A DNA stretch of 8,630 nt, taken from Bacteroidota bacterium. Lineage in GTDB: Bacteria > Bacteroidota > Bacteroidia > Bacteroidales > JAADJA01. The stretch spans positions 1 through 8,630 of the forward strand of contig JAJRTT010000072.1 of the NCBI GenBank assembly GCA_024278155.1. Reading direction: 5' to 3'. Positions 1 through 6,489 of this stretch are shown here, one piece after another (position 1 is the stretch's first letter; every line of letters begins with the position of its first letter). The notes beneath the pieces were generated by a model. The model was not told the DNA's origin, did no database searches, and saw only the letters and a list, made by a program, of their open reading frames with translations. The position numbers were made by a program, and so were the translations under genes.

Positions 1-44
1 GTGGATGCTTTTTGCATAGGAAAGTGTGGGCGCTTTTTACATAG
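1..44. repeat. degenerate 25-bp-period tandem repeat, cut by window edge
   Basis: Bases 1-19 and 26-44 match at 16 of 19 positions, differing at 5/30, 6/31 and 14/39. Both contain a GTG start, a GCTTTTT block and a CATAG end. The unit period is 25 bp. It lies just downstream of the acyltransferase stop codon on the minus strand, and the array may continue off the left edge. No hairpin terminator is obvious in it. With only two imperfect copies visible this could be chance. Confidence 0.35.
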
Positions 45-52
45 TAGATGAT

Positions 53-931
53 TTAAGCTTTTTCCGGCTTTTTCATTTTCCACCTTTTGTGCGACCACAG
101 CCAGTTTTCAGGTTGCTTGCGGACAACGTCTTCAAGTTTTGCCGCAAACCGCCTTGTTATTTCCCCATCTTCCAACCCCTTCGGATCCTGGACCAAAACA
201 GAAAGATAAATTTCGTAATACCCACGTTTCACCCTTTTCATATCGGCATACAAAACAGGCAAGTTATAGCTTTTAGCATACAGTTCAGGGCCATGGAGAA
301 AAGCGGTTTCCCTGCCCAAAAAATCGACCCAATAGGATTTCCGGGCATTTGAGGGGCTTTGGTCGGCCACAAGGAAATAAGCCGTTTGCCTGTCTTCGTA
401 TTTTTTAAAAGTGGCCGCAGTTCTATAAAACGAGACCATTTCGATGCCCGTGCGTTCGCGGTTCTTCTTTATCACCCTGTCCATCCTTTTGTTGGAAAGG
501 GGCTTGTAAAAAACGGCCACGTCACAATCTATCTGCAAAGGGATCGAAAGCCCTCCCCATTCCCAATTATTGTAATGCGGGGCGGTAACGATGAAACTCT
601 GCCCCCTCTTCAAAAACGGGTCAAGCAGTTCAGGGTTCATAAAACGATGCCTTTTCACCACCCGCTTTTTCGTTAACGAAAACCCCTTCAATGTCTCGAC
701 CATAACATCCGATAAGTTCCGGTAACTTAACCGGACGATCCGTTTCAACTCTTTTTCGGAAATTCCCGGAAAACTTTTTCTCAGGTTGTCGTAAACCACA
801 TCTTTCCGGTAACCAACAATCCTGTACAATATAAAACCCAGGATATCGGAAATCAGGTACAGGACAAAAAAGGGGGTTATTGCTATGATAAAAACGAAAA
901 GATGAACAACAGCAGTTACAAGAAAATCCAT
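53..931 (-). CDS. LpxL/HtrB-like lysophospholipid (lipid A) acyltransferase
   Basis: The 292-residue product matches the lipid A biosynthesis/lysophospholipid acyltransferase family, which transfers an acyl chain to a lipid A precursor or related lipid at the inner face of the cytoplasmic membrane. Seen in the sequence: an N-terminal hydrophobic membrane segment (about residues 5-38); the catalytic HX4E motif with H119 and E124 in APHYNNWEWGG; a basic FYKPLSNKRMDRVIKK stretch (141-156) where the family binds acyl donor or lipid phosphate; D190-Q191 in VADQSP; a DFLGRETAF segment (203-211); and the family-typical C-terminal PENWLWSHKRW (274-284). Length is normal and all expected motifs are present. 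The ATG at 929-931 precedes the membrane segment directly, so the start is convincing. The gene is separated by 149 bp from the upstream NTF2-like gene and has its own -7-like box, so it is probably transcribed separately. The exact substrate (lipid A, ornithine lipid or other) cannot be read from the sequence. Confidence 0.9.
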   Translation of the reverse strand: MDFLVTAVVHLFVFIIAITPFFVLYLISDILGFILYRIVGYRKDVVYDNLRKSFPGISEKELKRIVRLSYRNLSDVMVETLKGFSLTKKRVVKRHRFMNPELLDPFLKRGQSFIVTAPHYNNWEWGGLSIPLQIDCDVAVFYKPLSNKRMDRVIKKNRERTGIEMVSFYRTAATFKKYEDRQTAYFLVADQSPSNARKSYWVDFLGRETAFLHGPELYAKSYNLPVLYADMKRVKRGYYEIYLSVLVQDPKGLEDGEITRRFAAKLEDVVRKQPENWLWSHKRWKMKKPEKA

Positions 932-961
932 TTCAAAAATTTAATGATCCATGAAAAGTGG

Positions 962-969
962 CAAATATA
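962..969 (-). promoter_or_regulatory. candidate Bacteroidota -7 box for the acyltransferase gene
   Basis: On the minus strand this reads TATATTTG, a full match to the TAnnTTTG -7 consensus of the Bacteroidota primary sigma factor, 30 bp upstream of the ATG at 931. No convincing TTTG -33 element lies 19-21 bp further upstream, and the region is AT-rich, so a chance match is possible. Nothing else in 932-1080 stands out. Confidence 0.45.
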
Positions 970-1080
970 TAAAAATATGAACTTTGTTTTTTGATTTTAG
1001 GGATATATGGGTTTTCCATTTCCATTGGCGGTCACGATCTGCGGGAGTGCCCGTTCACAAATTGCAGATATCCATAGCAG

Positions 1081-1557
1081 TTACCGGTCTGGGCCCTTAT
1101 GCTTTTCAAACTCAGAAAGAAGCTTGTTGGTTTGGGCATTTAGTTTCTTTTTGAAGAATACAGTCCAGCCTGTCAATGTACCCTGAAAGCCCAGGGCCTG
1201 TTTCGACCAGGCATATAGGTTGAAATGGTCGGTGTGCTTTATTATTTTCCCGTCCCTAAACTCAAATTCCGCATTGATTTTATTGTGGACTTTCCTGCCG
1301 GTTTTCCTAAAAACGTAATGTGCTTCCCAATGGGCAATTCCCTTTTTTCCGCTTGCTTCCATTTTGAATGTTTCAACCACAAAGTCTTTCCCTTTCTGGC
1401 TTTCACACAACATACGCCACATGTTCCTTGCCTTGTCACATTTCAAAATACCAAAGGCTGGGTCTTCAAAAACAATATCATCGTGATAGCAACCGACCAT
1501 GGTTTCGGCATCCAGATTGGCAAAGGCACTGTAAAATGTTTCGATTAGTTTTTGCAT
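1081..1557 (-). CDS. NTF2-like / SnoaL-like family protein
   Basis: A 158-residue soluble protein with the pattern of the NTF2-like/SnoaL superfamily, a cone-shaped alpha+beta fold. The opening helix MQKLIETFYSAFANLDAETM is followed by CYHDDIVFEDPAFGIL (23-38), typical of the family's first strand and pocket. Later come the WEAHYVF strand, the NAEFEFRDGKIIKHTDHF strand pair and an aromatic YAWSKQALGF helix. Members range from enzymes (isomerases, cyclases, dehydratases) to non-catalytic ligand binders, so the substrate is unknown. No signal peptide or membrane segment is visible, so it should be cytoplasmic. The ATG begins 16 bp after the stop codon of the DUF4136 lipoprotein gene on the same strand, which suggests co-transcription. 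No Shine-Dalgarno motif is evident, as is usual in this phylum. Confidence 0.8.
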   Translation of the reverse strand: MQKLIETFYSAFANLDAETMVGCYHDDIVFEDPAFGILKCDKARNMWRMLCESQKGKDFVVETFKMEASGKKGIAHWEAHYVFRKTGRKVHNKINAEFEFRDGKIIKHTDHFNLYAWSKQALGFQGTLTGWTVFFKKKLNAQTNKLLSEFEKHKGPDR

Positions 1558-1573
1558 GATTTAGGTATTTGAC

Positions 1574-2161
1574 CTATTTCCCCACCTTCGGCATTACAGG
1601 GTATTGCTTCATAATAACGGCCACTGCCATCTGGATGCGCTTTTCCCTGCCTTTTGGGTCTTCCTTGATGGTATTGCTGCCTATCCCTTCCCAAATAAGT
1701 TTTTCTTTGGTTTTATCGTACACATCGCAAACCAGTGTTCCAACATGATAATCATAAGTGCTGATGGTGGTTGTCCCGTATGAAGGGCCCCATCCATAAC
1801 CCGGGCCGTAACCGTAATAGCCGCCGTAATATCCTCCATAACCTCCCGTTGTGTTGGCCACGGTTTCGGTTTTTTGCTGGATAACGATAAAAAGGGTCAC
1901 CACTAAATCGCCACCGGACTCAACATAGGCCAGGCCCCGGCTATTGAATTCGCTGTTAAATGCTTTTTCAATGCGCTTTTTGTCAAGGTCGTTTAAGAGT
2001 TGGTCGCTCTCTTTTGCCCAGCCATAATACTCGAAAGTCTTGTATTGCGCAAAATCAACTGATTTGTCATAATCGGCAGAAACTTTAATGCCACCGCATG
2101 AACTTGTCAGGAATACCAGGATCCCTATTCCAAAAAGACTGATTATTGTTTTGTAATTCAT
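1574..2161 (-). CDS. DUF4136 domain lipoprotein
   Basis: The 195-residue product begins with a lipoprotein signal: a hydrophobic segment (about 5-20) and a LTSSC lipobox with C22 as the likely lipidated cysteine, followed by Gly-Gly rather than acidic residues. The mature part matches the DUF4136 pattern: VSADYDKSVDFAQYKTFEYY near the N terminus, then a helix with IEKAFNSEFNSRGL, a strand ESGGDLVVTLFIV, a Gly/Tyr-rich stretch (about 106-129), then YDYHVGTLVCDVYD and KEKLIWEGIGS. The molecular role of DUF4136 proteins is not established; they are envelope lipoproteins. The protein ends with a short basic PKVGK tail and is full length for the family. It is the first gene of a probable pair with the NTF2-like gene (16-bp gap) and diverges from argS. 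Family assignment is firm; function is unknown. Confidence 0.85.
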   Translation of the reverse strand: MNYKTIISLFGIGILVFLTSSCGGIKVSADYDKSVDFAQYKTFEYYGWAKESDQLLNDLDKKRIEKAFNSEFNSRGLAYVESGGDLVVTLFIVIQQKTETVANTTGGYGGYYGGYYGYGPGYGWGPSYGTTTISTYDYHVGTLVCDVYDKTKEKLIWEGIGSNTIKEDPKGREKRIQMAVAVIMKQYPVMPKVGK

Positions 2162-2203
2162 AACATGAAATTTTTAATTGTTTTTATATTTCTTCCTTTT
2201 AAT

Positions 2204-2229
2204 GATTCAATGAGACAAGGATTCAATGA
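2204..2229. repeat. two 10-bp direct repeats (GATTCAATGA)
   Basis: GATTCAATGA occurs at 2204-2213 and again at 2220-2229, a 16-bp period, in the leader upstream of the DUF4136 gene. On the minus strand these belong to a run of related CNTTRAAYC-like words (TTGAACCC, TTTAAACC, TTGAATCC, TTGAATCA) between 2204 and 2251. The function is unknown; it may be simple low-complexity intergenic DNA. Confidence 0.5.
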
Positions 2230-2234
2230 ACGAA

Positions 2235-2313
2235 GGTTTAAAGGGTTCAAGGCTGGGAAAAGTGCATTCTTCTCGAATTGGACATAGGACGTTCTCAAGA
2301 AACCCTTTAAACC
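2235..2313. repeat. perfect 13-bp inverted repeat with 53-bp spacer
   Basis: GGTTTAAAGGGTT at 2235-2247 is exactly complementary to AACCCTTTAAACC at 2301-2313. The arms flank a 53-bp spacer and could pair as a long stem-loop in RNA from either strand, or be the ends of a small element. The element lies between the divergent DUF4136 and argS genes and downstream of the candidate minus-strand promoter, so it would fall in the DUF4136 5' leader. No U-tract follows either arm, which argues against an intrinsic terminator. Confidence 0.6.
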
Positions 2314-2319
2314 GAACTG

Positions 2320-2350
2320 TAAAACTAATAAAAAATGTGGATATTGCAAT
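2320..2350 (-). promoter_or_regulatory. candidate promoter for the DUF4136/NTF2-like pair
   Basis: On the minus strand an ATTG (2347-2350) precedes TAGTTTTA (2320-2327) with a 19-bp gap between TTG and the -7 box. This agrees in spacing with the TTTG/TAnnTTTG promoter of Bacteroidota, with one deviation in each box. It would give a leader of roughly 150 nt containing the inverted repeat at 2235-2313. The call is from pattern only. Confidence 0.3.
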
Positions 2351-2363
2351 TGGCTTAATTGTG

Positions 2364-2371
2364 TAATTTTG
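2364..2371 (+). promoter_or_regulatory. candidate -7 box for argS
   Basis: TAATTTTG matches TAnnTTTG and ends 19 bp before the argS ATG. An ATTG at 2343-2346 lies 17 bp upstream, slightly closer than the usual -33 spacing. It is back-to-back with the candidate minus-strand promoter, so the two would share this AT-rich segment. Confidence 0.45.
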
Positions 2372-2390
2372 CGGTAAATAATTTCCGAAA

Positions 2391-4181
2391 ATGATTGAAA
2401 AAACAATAGCCGAAAAAGCAGCCGAAGCGGTAAGTGCTTTGTACCGTGCAAATATTGCAGCCGAAGATTTTCAGATCGAGAAAACAAACCCGGAGTTTGA
2501 AGGGGATTACACGCTCGTGGTTTTCCCGCTTGCCCGTTTTTCAAAAAAACCGCCTCCCGATACGGCGAAAGAAATGGGTGAATACCTCGTGGGGCATATG
2601 GATGAGCTATCTGGTTTTTCGGTCGTGAAAGGCTTTTTGAACCTATCGGTAATCGAAAGCTATTGGGTTGACCTGTTTTTGAACATCATACAGGAAGAAA
2701 ATTATGGTTTTGCAAAAGAGATAGAGAAACAGCCTTTCGTAATCGAGTATTCTTCGCCCAACACCAACAAGCCCCTACACCTCGGGCATATACGGAACAA
2801 CCTGCTGGGCTACTCCATCGCAGAAATCATGAAAGCCAACGGAAAGAACGTCGTAAAAATAAACCTGATAAACGACCGGGGCATCCATATCTGTAAATCG
2901 ATGCTGGCATGGCAAAAGTGGGGCGAGGGCGAAACACCTGAATCCTCGGGGTTAAAGGGCGACCACCTGATCGGGAAGTATTATGTGCTTTTCGACCAAA
3001 TGCACAAAACCGAAATCAAAGAAATGGTGCACCGTGGTTTTACCGAAAAAGATGCGATCAACGAAGCCCCATTGATGCAGGCGGCCAGGGAAATGTTGAG
3101 GAAATGGGAGAATGCCGATGCCGATGTTCTGGATATCTGGCGCTTGATGAATTCGTGGGTTTATGAGGGTTTTGACGAAACCTATAAACGGCTTGGTGTT
3201 GATTTCGACAAAACCAATTACGAATCGCAAACCTATTTGCAGGGAAAAGAGATTGTGGAGGAAGGACTCGAAAAAGGGGTTCTTTACAAAAAGCCGGACG
3301 GTTCTGTCTGGATCGACCTGACGGATGAAGGCCTCGACCAAAAACTCCTGTTGCGCAGCGATGGCACGTCCGTTTACATGACCCAGGATATTGGGACGGC
3401 GCAGCGGCGATGGGACGAGTTCCATCCGGAAAAATTGCTGTACGTGGTGGGCAACGAACAAATCTATCATTTTGACGTACTGAAAAAAGTATTGAAAAAA
3501 CTGGGCCGGGATTGGGCCGGAATTGTTTATCACCTGTCATACGGGATGGTGGAGTTGCCACATGGACGGATGAAATCGAGGGAAGGGACCGTGGTGGATG
3601 CCGATGACCTGATGGACGAAATGTTCGAGACCGCACGGAAAACAACAGAAGAGTTGGGCAAGACGGGTGATTTCTCCGAAGAAGAAAAAAAATCACTTTT
3701 CCAGATGATAAGCCTCGGCGCCCTCAAATACTATATCCTGAAAGTGGACCCCAGGAAGAATATGCTTTTCAACCCGGAGGAATCCATTGACTTCAACGGG
3801 AACACAGGCCCGTTTATCCAATACACCTATGCACGGATACAGTCGGTGCTGCGGAAATCTGAGAAAGGAACAGCTGATTTAACACAGCATCTGGAAAAAT
3901 CATCCATCCAAATTACCTCTGGCGAAAAGCAACTCATCCAAATGATAAATGGCTTTCCACAGATTGTTGCCCAGGCAGGCGAAAATTACAGCCCGGCACT
4001 CATCGCCAATTATTGTTTCGACCTGGTGAAGGAATACAACCATTATTACCAAAGCACGCCCATCCTGAAAAGGGTAGAGCCCGAAGTGGCCGGGTTCCGT
4101 TTGGTATTGAGCCACTTCACCGGCAAAATCATTAAAAAATCCATGAGACTTCTTGGGATTGATGTACCAGGGCGGATGTAA
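2391..4181 (+). CDS. argS: arginyl-tRNA synthetase (EC 6.1.1.19)
   Basis: A 596-residue class I aminoacyl-tRNA synthetase that charges tRNA-Arg with arginine in the cytoplasm, using ATP. Domains in order: the Arg_S N-terminal tRNA-recognition domain (about 5-90, with NPEFEGDYTLVVFPLAR); the Rossmann catalytic core starting at EYSSPNTNKPLHLGH, whose HIGH motif is HLGH at 130-133; LINDRG (159-164); TQDIGTA (331-337); the KMSK-equivalent loop in GRMKSREGTVV (392-402), the degenerate form common in ArgS; and the C-terminal DALR anticodon-binding helical domain from about 475 to the end, opening with GPFIQYTYARIQS and ending in LLGIDVPGRM. Length and motifs are complete. The ATG is the first in frame after a promoter-like box. 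The gene is monocistronic and converges on the aminotransferase; the 165 bp between their stop codons (4182-4346) show no gene and no strong terminator hairpin. Confidence 0.98.
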   Translation: MIEKTIAEKAAEAVSALYRANIAAEDFQIEKTNPEFEGDYTLVVFPLARFSKKPPPDTAKEMGEYLVGHMDELSGFSVVKGFLNLSVIESYWVDLFLNIIQEENYGFAKEIEKQPFVIEYSSPNTNKPLHLGHIRNNLLGYSIAEIMKANGKNVVKINLINDRGIHICKSMLAWQKWGEGETPESSGLKGDHLIGKYYVLFDQMHKTEIKEMVHRGFTEKDAINEAPLMQAAREMLRKWENADADVLDIWRLMNSWVYEGFDETYKRLGVDFDKTNYESQTYLQGKEIVEEGLEKGVLYKKPDGSVWIDLTDEGLDQKLLLRSDGTSVYMTQDIGTAQRRWDEFHPEKLLYVVGNEQIYHFDVLKKVLKKLGRDWAGIVYHLSYGMVELPHGRMKSREGTVVDADDLMDEMFETARKTTEELGKTGDFSEEEKKSLFQMISLGALKYYILKVDPRKNMLFNPEESIDFNGNTGPFIQYTYARIQSVLRKSEKGTADLTQHLEKSSIQITSGEKQLIQMINGFPQIVAQAGENYSPALIANYCFDLVKEYNHYYQSTPILKRVEPEVAGFRLVLSHFTGKIIKKSMRLLGIDVPGRM

Positions 4182-4346
4182 TTTCCTTTGTATCCATCGG
4201 CGGATGACCCTGGGCAACCTCGATATTTTCCAATCGGGGCCATGAGCTATATCAATTGGGGGAACCTTTGCAAAAACAACATTTGTAGCGATAGAAGCTT
4301 GAACCCAGCCTGCAACCCAAAAGATTATTTTGAAACAATGAAAGTC

Positions 4347-5546
4347 CTAATTCGTCTTCCCCGGATAAACCTTCAAAGCTTCTTCGAGGCATTTCATGGA
4401 GGCTTTGAGGTCATTGGTGTTCAGCACATAACTGATACGTACTTCGTCGAGGCCACGTCCTTTGGTGGCGTAAAACCCGGTGGCGGGTGCAAGCATCACG
4501 GTTTCGTTGTTATAGGCGAAATCTGCGAGCAACCATTGGCAGAACTTATCGGAATCGTCGATGGGCAGTTTGGCAACCACATAAAAGGCACCGAGCGGGT
4601 TGGGGCAAAAAGCGTCCTTCATATTGTTGATGGCCTCTACCACCACATTGCGGCGGGCAAGGTATTCCTCCAGCACCTCTACAAAATAGGAATCCGGTGT
4701 TTCGATGGCAGCTTCGGCAGCAACCTGTCCGAAAGTGGGCGGGCTAAGGCGTGCCTGTGCAAACTTCATGGCGGTGGCCATCAGCTTCTTGTTTTTCGAG
4801 ATCATGCAACCGATACGGACACCACAGGCACTGTAGCGTTTGGAAACAGAGTCGATCAGGATCACATTGTCGTCCAGGCCATCGAGGTGCATAACCGAAA
4901 TATGTTTTTTGCCATCGTAGCAAAATTCGCGGTAAACCTCATCGGCAAACAGGTACAGATCATGCTTGAGGGCAATGGTCTTCAGGGTTTCCAGTTCTTC
5001 ACGGGAATATAGGTAACCTGTTGGGTTATTGGGATTGCAAACCATGATCGCTTTGGTCTTTGGCCCGATCACCTTTTCGAACTCGCTGATCGGCGGCAGG
5101 GCAAATCCCGTTTCAATATCCGAGGGGATGGGGACCACTTTAACGCCGGCGTTCACGGCAAAGCCGTTGTAATTGGCATAAAAGGGCTCGGGAATAATTA
5201 TTTCGTCACCGGCATCCATACATGAATTCATGGCAAATAGAATAGCCTCGGAAGCCCCGGCCCCGATAATAATATCATCGGCCGTAATGTGGATGTCGTG
5301 TTTTTTGTAATACCCGGCCAGCTTCTCGCGATAGGACAAAATCCCTGCAGAATGGCTGTAGGCAACAACCTTCTGGTCGAAATCACGAATGGCATTGAGG
5401 GCCACTTCCGGCGTTTCGATATCGGGCTGGCCAATGTTCAAATGATAAACATTCACTCCTCTTCCCTTTGCTGCTTCTGCATAAGGCACTAATTTCCTGA
5501 TTGGGGACTCGGGCATCATTTTTCCCTTTTTCGATATTTCTGGCAT
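4347..5546 (-). CDS. PLP-dependent class I/II aminotransferase
   Basis: A fold-type I pyridoxal-phosphate aminotransferase of the aspartate aminotransferase family, moving amino groups between an amino acid and a 2-oxo acid in the cytoplasm. Numbering from the ATG at 5546 gives 399 residues. Seen: LNIGQPDIETP near the N terminus; GAGASEAI for cofactor phosphate; NPNNPTG (171-177), which contains the conserved Asn; ADEVY (201-205) with the Asp that contacts the pyridine nitrogen; DSVSKRYSACGVRIG, whose Lys236 should be the Schiff-base lysine; and EVRISY with Arg370 for the substrate alpha-carboxylate. A longer frame opens at 5591, but its extra 15 residues come from a 7-bp tandem repeat and do not resemble the family, whereas MPEISKKGKMMPESPIRKL is a plausible family start. 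Substrate preference cannot be decided; aspartate or a broad-range activity is likely. It converges with argS. Confidence 0.92.
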   Translation of the reverse strand: MPEISKKGKMMPESPIRKLVPYAEAAKGRGVNVYHLNIGQPDIETPEVALNAIRDFDQKVVAYSHSAGILSYREKLAGYYKKHDIHITADDIIIGAGASEAILFAMNSCMDAGDEIIIPEPFYANYNGFAVNAGVKVVPIPSDIETGFALPPISEFEKVIGPKTKAIMVCNPNNPTGYLYSREELETLKTIALKHDLYLFADEVYREFCYDGKKHISVMHLDGLDDNVILIDSVSKRYSACGVRIGCMISKNKKLMATAMKFAQARLSPPTFGQVAAEAAIETPDSYFVEVLEEYLARRNVVVEAINNMKDAFCPNPLGAFYVVAKLPIDDSDKFCQWLLADFAYNNETVMLAPATGFYATKGRGLDEVRISYVLNTNDLKASMKCLEEALKVYPGKTN

Positions 5547-5572
5547 GATGATTTTTTTAGCAAGGATAAACC

Positions 5573-5586
5573 AGGGACTAGGGACT
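5573..5586. repeat. 7-bp tandem duplication (AGGGACT x2)
   Basis: AGGGACT is repeated twice without gap at 5573-5579 and 5580-5586, in the leader just upstream of the aminotransferase start. It is a short low-complexity tract; its translation is the basis for rejecting the longer start at 5591. Confidence 0.6.
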
Positions 5587-5659
5587 ATCAACTAGAAAGC
5601 TGAACCCAGTCCATGGTACACCTCTTGGTTTTTAAAAACAAAACTATTCAATACGGCCA

Positions 5660-5667
5660 CAAATATA
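5660..5667 (-). promoter_or_regulatory. candidate -7 box for the aminotransferase gene
   Basis: Minus strand TATATTTG is a full TAnnTTTG match, about 113 bp upstream of the chosen ATG at 5546. No clear TTTG lies 19-21 bp upstream; the nearest TTG is about 15 bp away. The terminator of the preceding unit ends only about 33 bp upstream, which supports a fresh promoter here. Confidence 0.45.
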
Positions 5668-5700
5668 CTGATGCTGACGGAACAACATCTACTTATCCCC

Positions 5701-5730
5701 AAAAAAAAACCCGGTTTTTGTCAAACCGGG
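5701..5730 (-). terminator. intrinsic terminator of the DUF1573 gene
   Basis: Reading the minus strand, an 8-bp GC-rich stem (CCCGGTTT at 5723-5730 pairing with AAACCGGG at 5710-5717, five-base loop) is followed by nine consecutive T (complement of A at 5701-5709). It starts about 40 nt past the DUF1573 stop codon. Read on the plus strand the same stem is followed by one G then five T (5732-5736), so it could act weakly in that direction too. Confidence 0.9.
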
Positions 5731-5771
5731 GTTTTTATTGTCAGCAGCCATGCCGCATTATTATGTTCAGT

Positions 5772-6296
5772 TTATTTATTTACCGGACTGGCAATTTTGT
5801 CAACTTTTTTCTCAGGTACGGCAGCTCCTGATTTGGCAAGGATTTTCCCTTTGATTTTCAAGGTAACGGGAGAAACTTTTGCATTGGAGTTCACATAAAT
5901 GCTTTTGTTGATGGTACCGACCCTTTTGGTGTCATACTTAACTTTGATCACGCCAGACTGTCCCGGAAGGATGGGTTCACGTGGCCATGTGGGAACCGTG
6001 CAACCACAACTTGAACGTACATTGGAAAGGATAAGCGGTTCTTTGCCTTCATTCGTGAATTTAAATTCGCATTTTCCATCGGCATGTTGCTGAATGGTTC
6101 CATAATCATGGACTGTTTTTTCAAATTTGATATCCGGTGCATTGGGGCTGGTGTTCTTTACTGAAACCGGCTGTTGCTTATGCTCCTTTTTTACCGGGGG
6201 CTTTGCGCTCGGTGCATGGTTTGACGATGAGACCTGTGCATTTACAGAAAACGCAACGAACATTATCATTGCGAGGGAGATTACTGATTTTTTCAT
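5772..6296 (-). CDS. secreted DUF1573 domain protein
   Basis: The 174-residue product starts with a Sec signal peptide (MKKSVISLAMIMFVAFSVNA, probable cut after A20), followed by a Pro/Lys/Ser-rich linker (about 21-54). The DUF1573 domain occupies about 56-152, with the hallmark FEKTVHDYGTI, a strand pair FKFTNEGKEPLILSNVRSS, the CGC motif (C97, C99) in SSCGCTVPTWPREPILPGQ, and IKVKYDTKRVGTINKSIYVNSN, all typical of this Ig-like fold. A short charged tail follows. DUF1573 proteins are abundant in Bacteroidota, periplasmic or envelope-associated, and their molecular role is unsettled. The gene has its own promoter-like box and a strong terminator, so it is likely monocistronic. The upstream sialidase-like gene on the same strand ends 193 bp away. 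Confidence 0.92.
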   Translation of the reverse strand: MKKSVISLAMIMFVAFSVNAQVSSSNHAPSAKPPVKKEHKQQPVSVKNTSPNAPDIKFEKTVHDYGTIQQHADGKCEFKFTNEGKEPLILSNVRSSCGCTVPTWPREPILPGQSGVIKVKYDTKRVGTINKSIYVNSNAKVSPVTLKIKGKILAKSGAAVPEKKVDKIASPVNK

Positions 6297-6334
6297 TGGA
6301 TTACCGTTTTAGTGAATAAAATATCTTTATCGCG

Positions 6335-6342
6335 CAAATATA
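6335..6342 (-). promoter_or_regulatory. candidate -7 box for the DUF1573 gene
   Basis: Minus strand TATATTTG matches TAnnTTTG, 38 bp upstream of the DUF1573 ATG at 6296. A recognisable -33 TTTG at 19-21 bp spacing is not seen. The position relative to the start is typical. Confidence 0.5.
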
Positions 6343-6452
6343 GAAATTAATCAATCCCTTCCTTATCCGTTAACATATTTTTACATATGTGAACAATTTG
6401 TAAATGGGTTATTGGATGTTGGTTATAGATCAAGAGTCATGGGCTTAGCACC

Positions 6453-6477
6453 TTAATGCCTAACCCATAAGGCTTAA
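6453..6477. other. imperfect hairpin downstream of the sialidase-like gene
   Basis: TTAATGCCT (6453-6461) pairs with AGGCTTAA (6470-6477) with a single bulged T, 13 bp past the stop codon on the minus strand. It could stabilise the 3' end of the transcript. The minus strand lacks a T-run after it, so it does not qualify as a canonical intrinsic terminator. Confidence 0.3.
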
Positions 6478-6489
6478 CTTTCAAGTCAA

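Noticed and set aside
1000..1080. Hairpin ATCTGC...GCAGAT downstream of the NTF2-like gene as a terminator
   Set aside because: The stem is about six base pairs with a loop near 20 nt and lacks a T-tract on the minus strand.
2158..2544. 128-codon minus-strand frame across the argS start and the intergenic repeats
   Set aside because: It overlaps the argS 5' end and the inverted repeat, has a composition unlike a protein, and conflicts with the divergent promoters.
2952..3696. Long minus-strand frames inside argS
   Set aside because: They are antisense to the conserved synthetase core; no recognisable motif.
4182..4346. Terminator between the convergent argS and aminotransferase genes
   Set aside because: Only weak short complementarities (for example CCAAT with ATTGG) and no T-run after a stable stem were found on either strand.
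4188..5012. 274-codon plus-strand frame opposite the aminotransferase
   Set aside because: It overlaps a well-supported aminotransferase in antisense and its translation shows no family pattern; it is a shadow frame.
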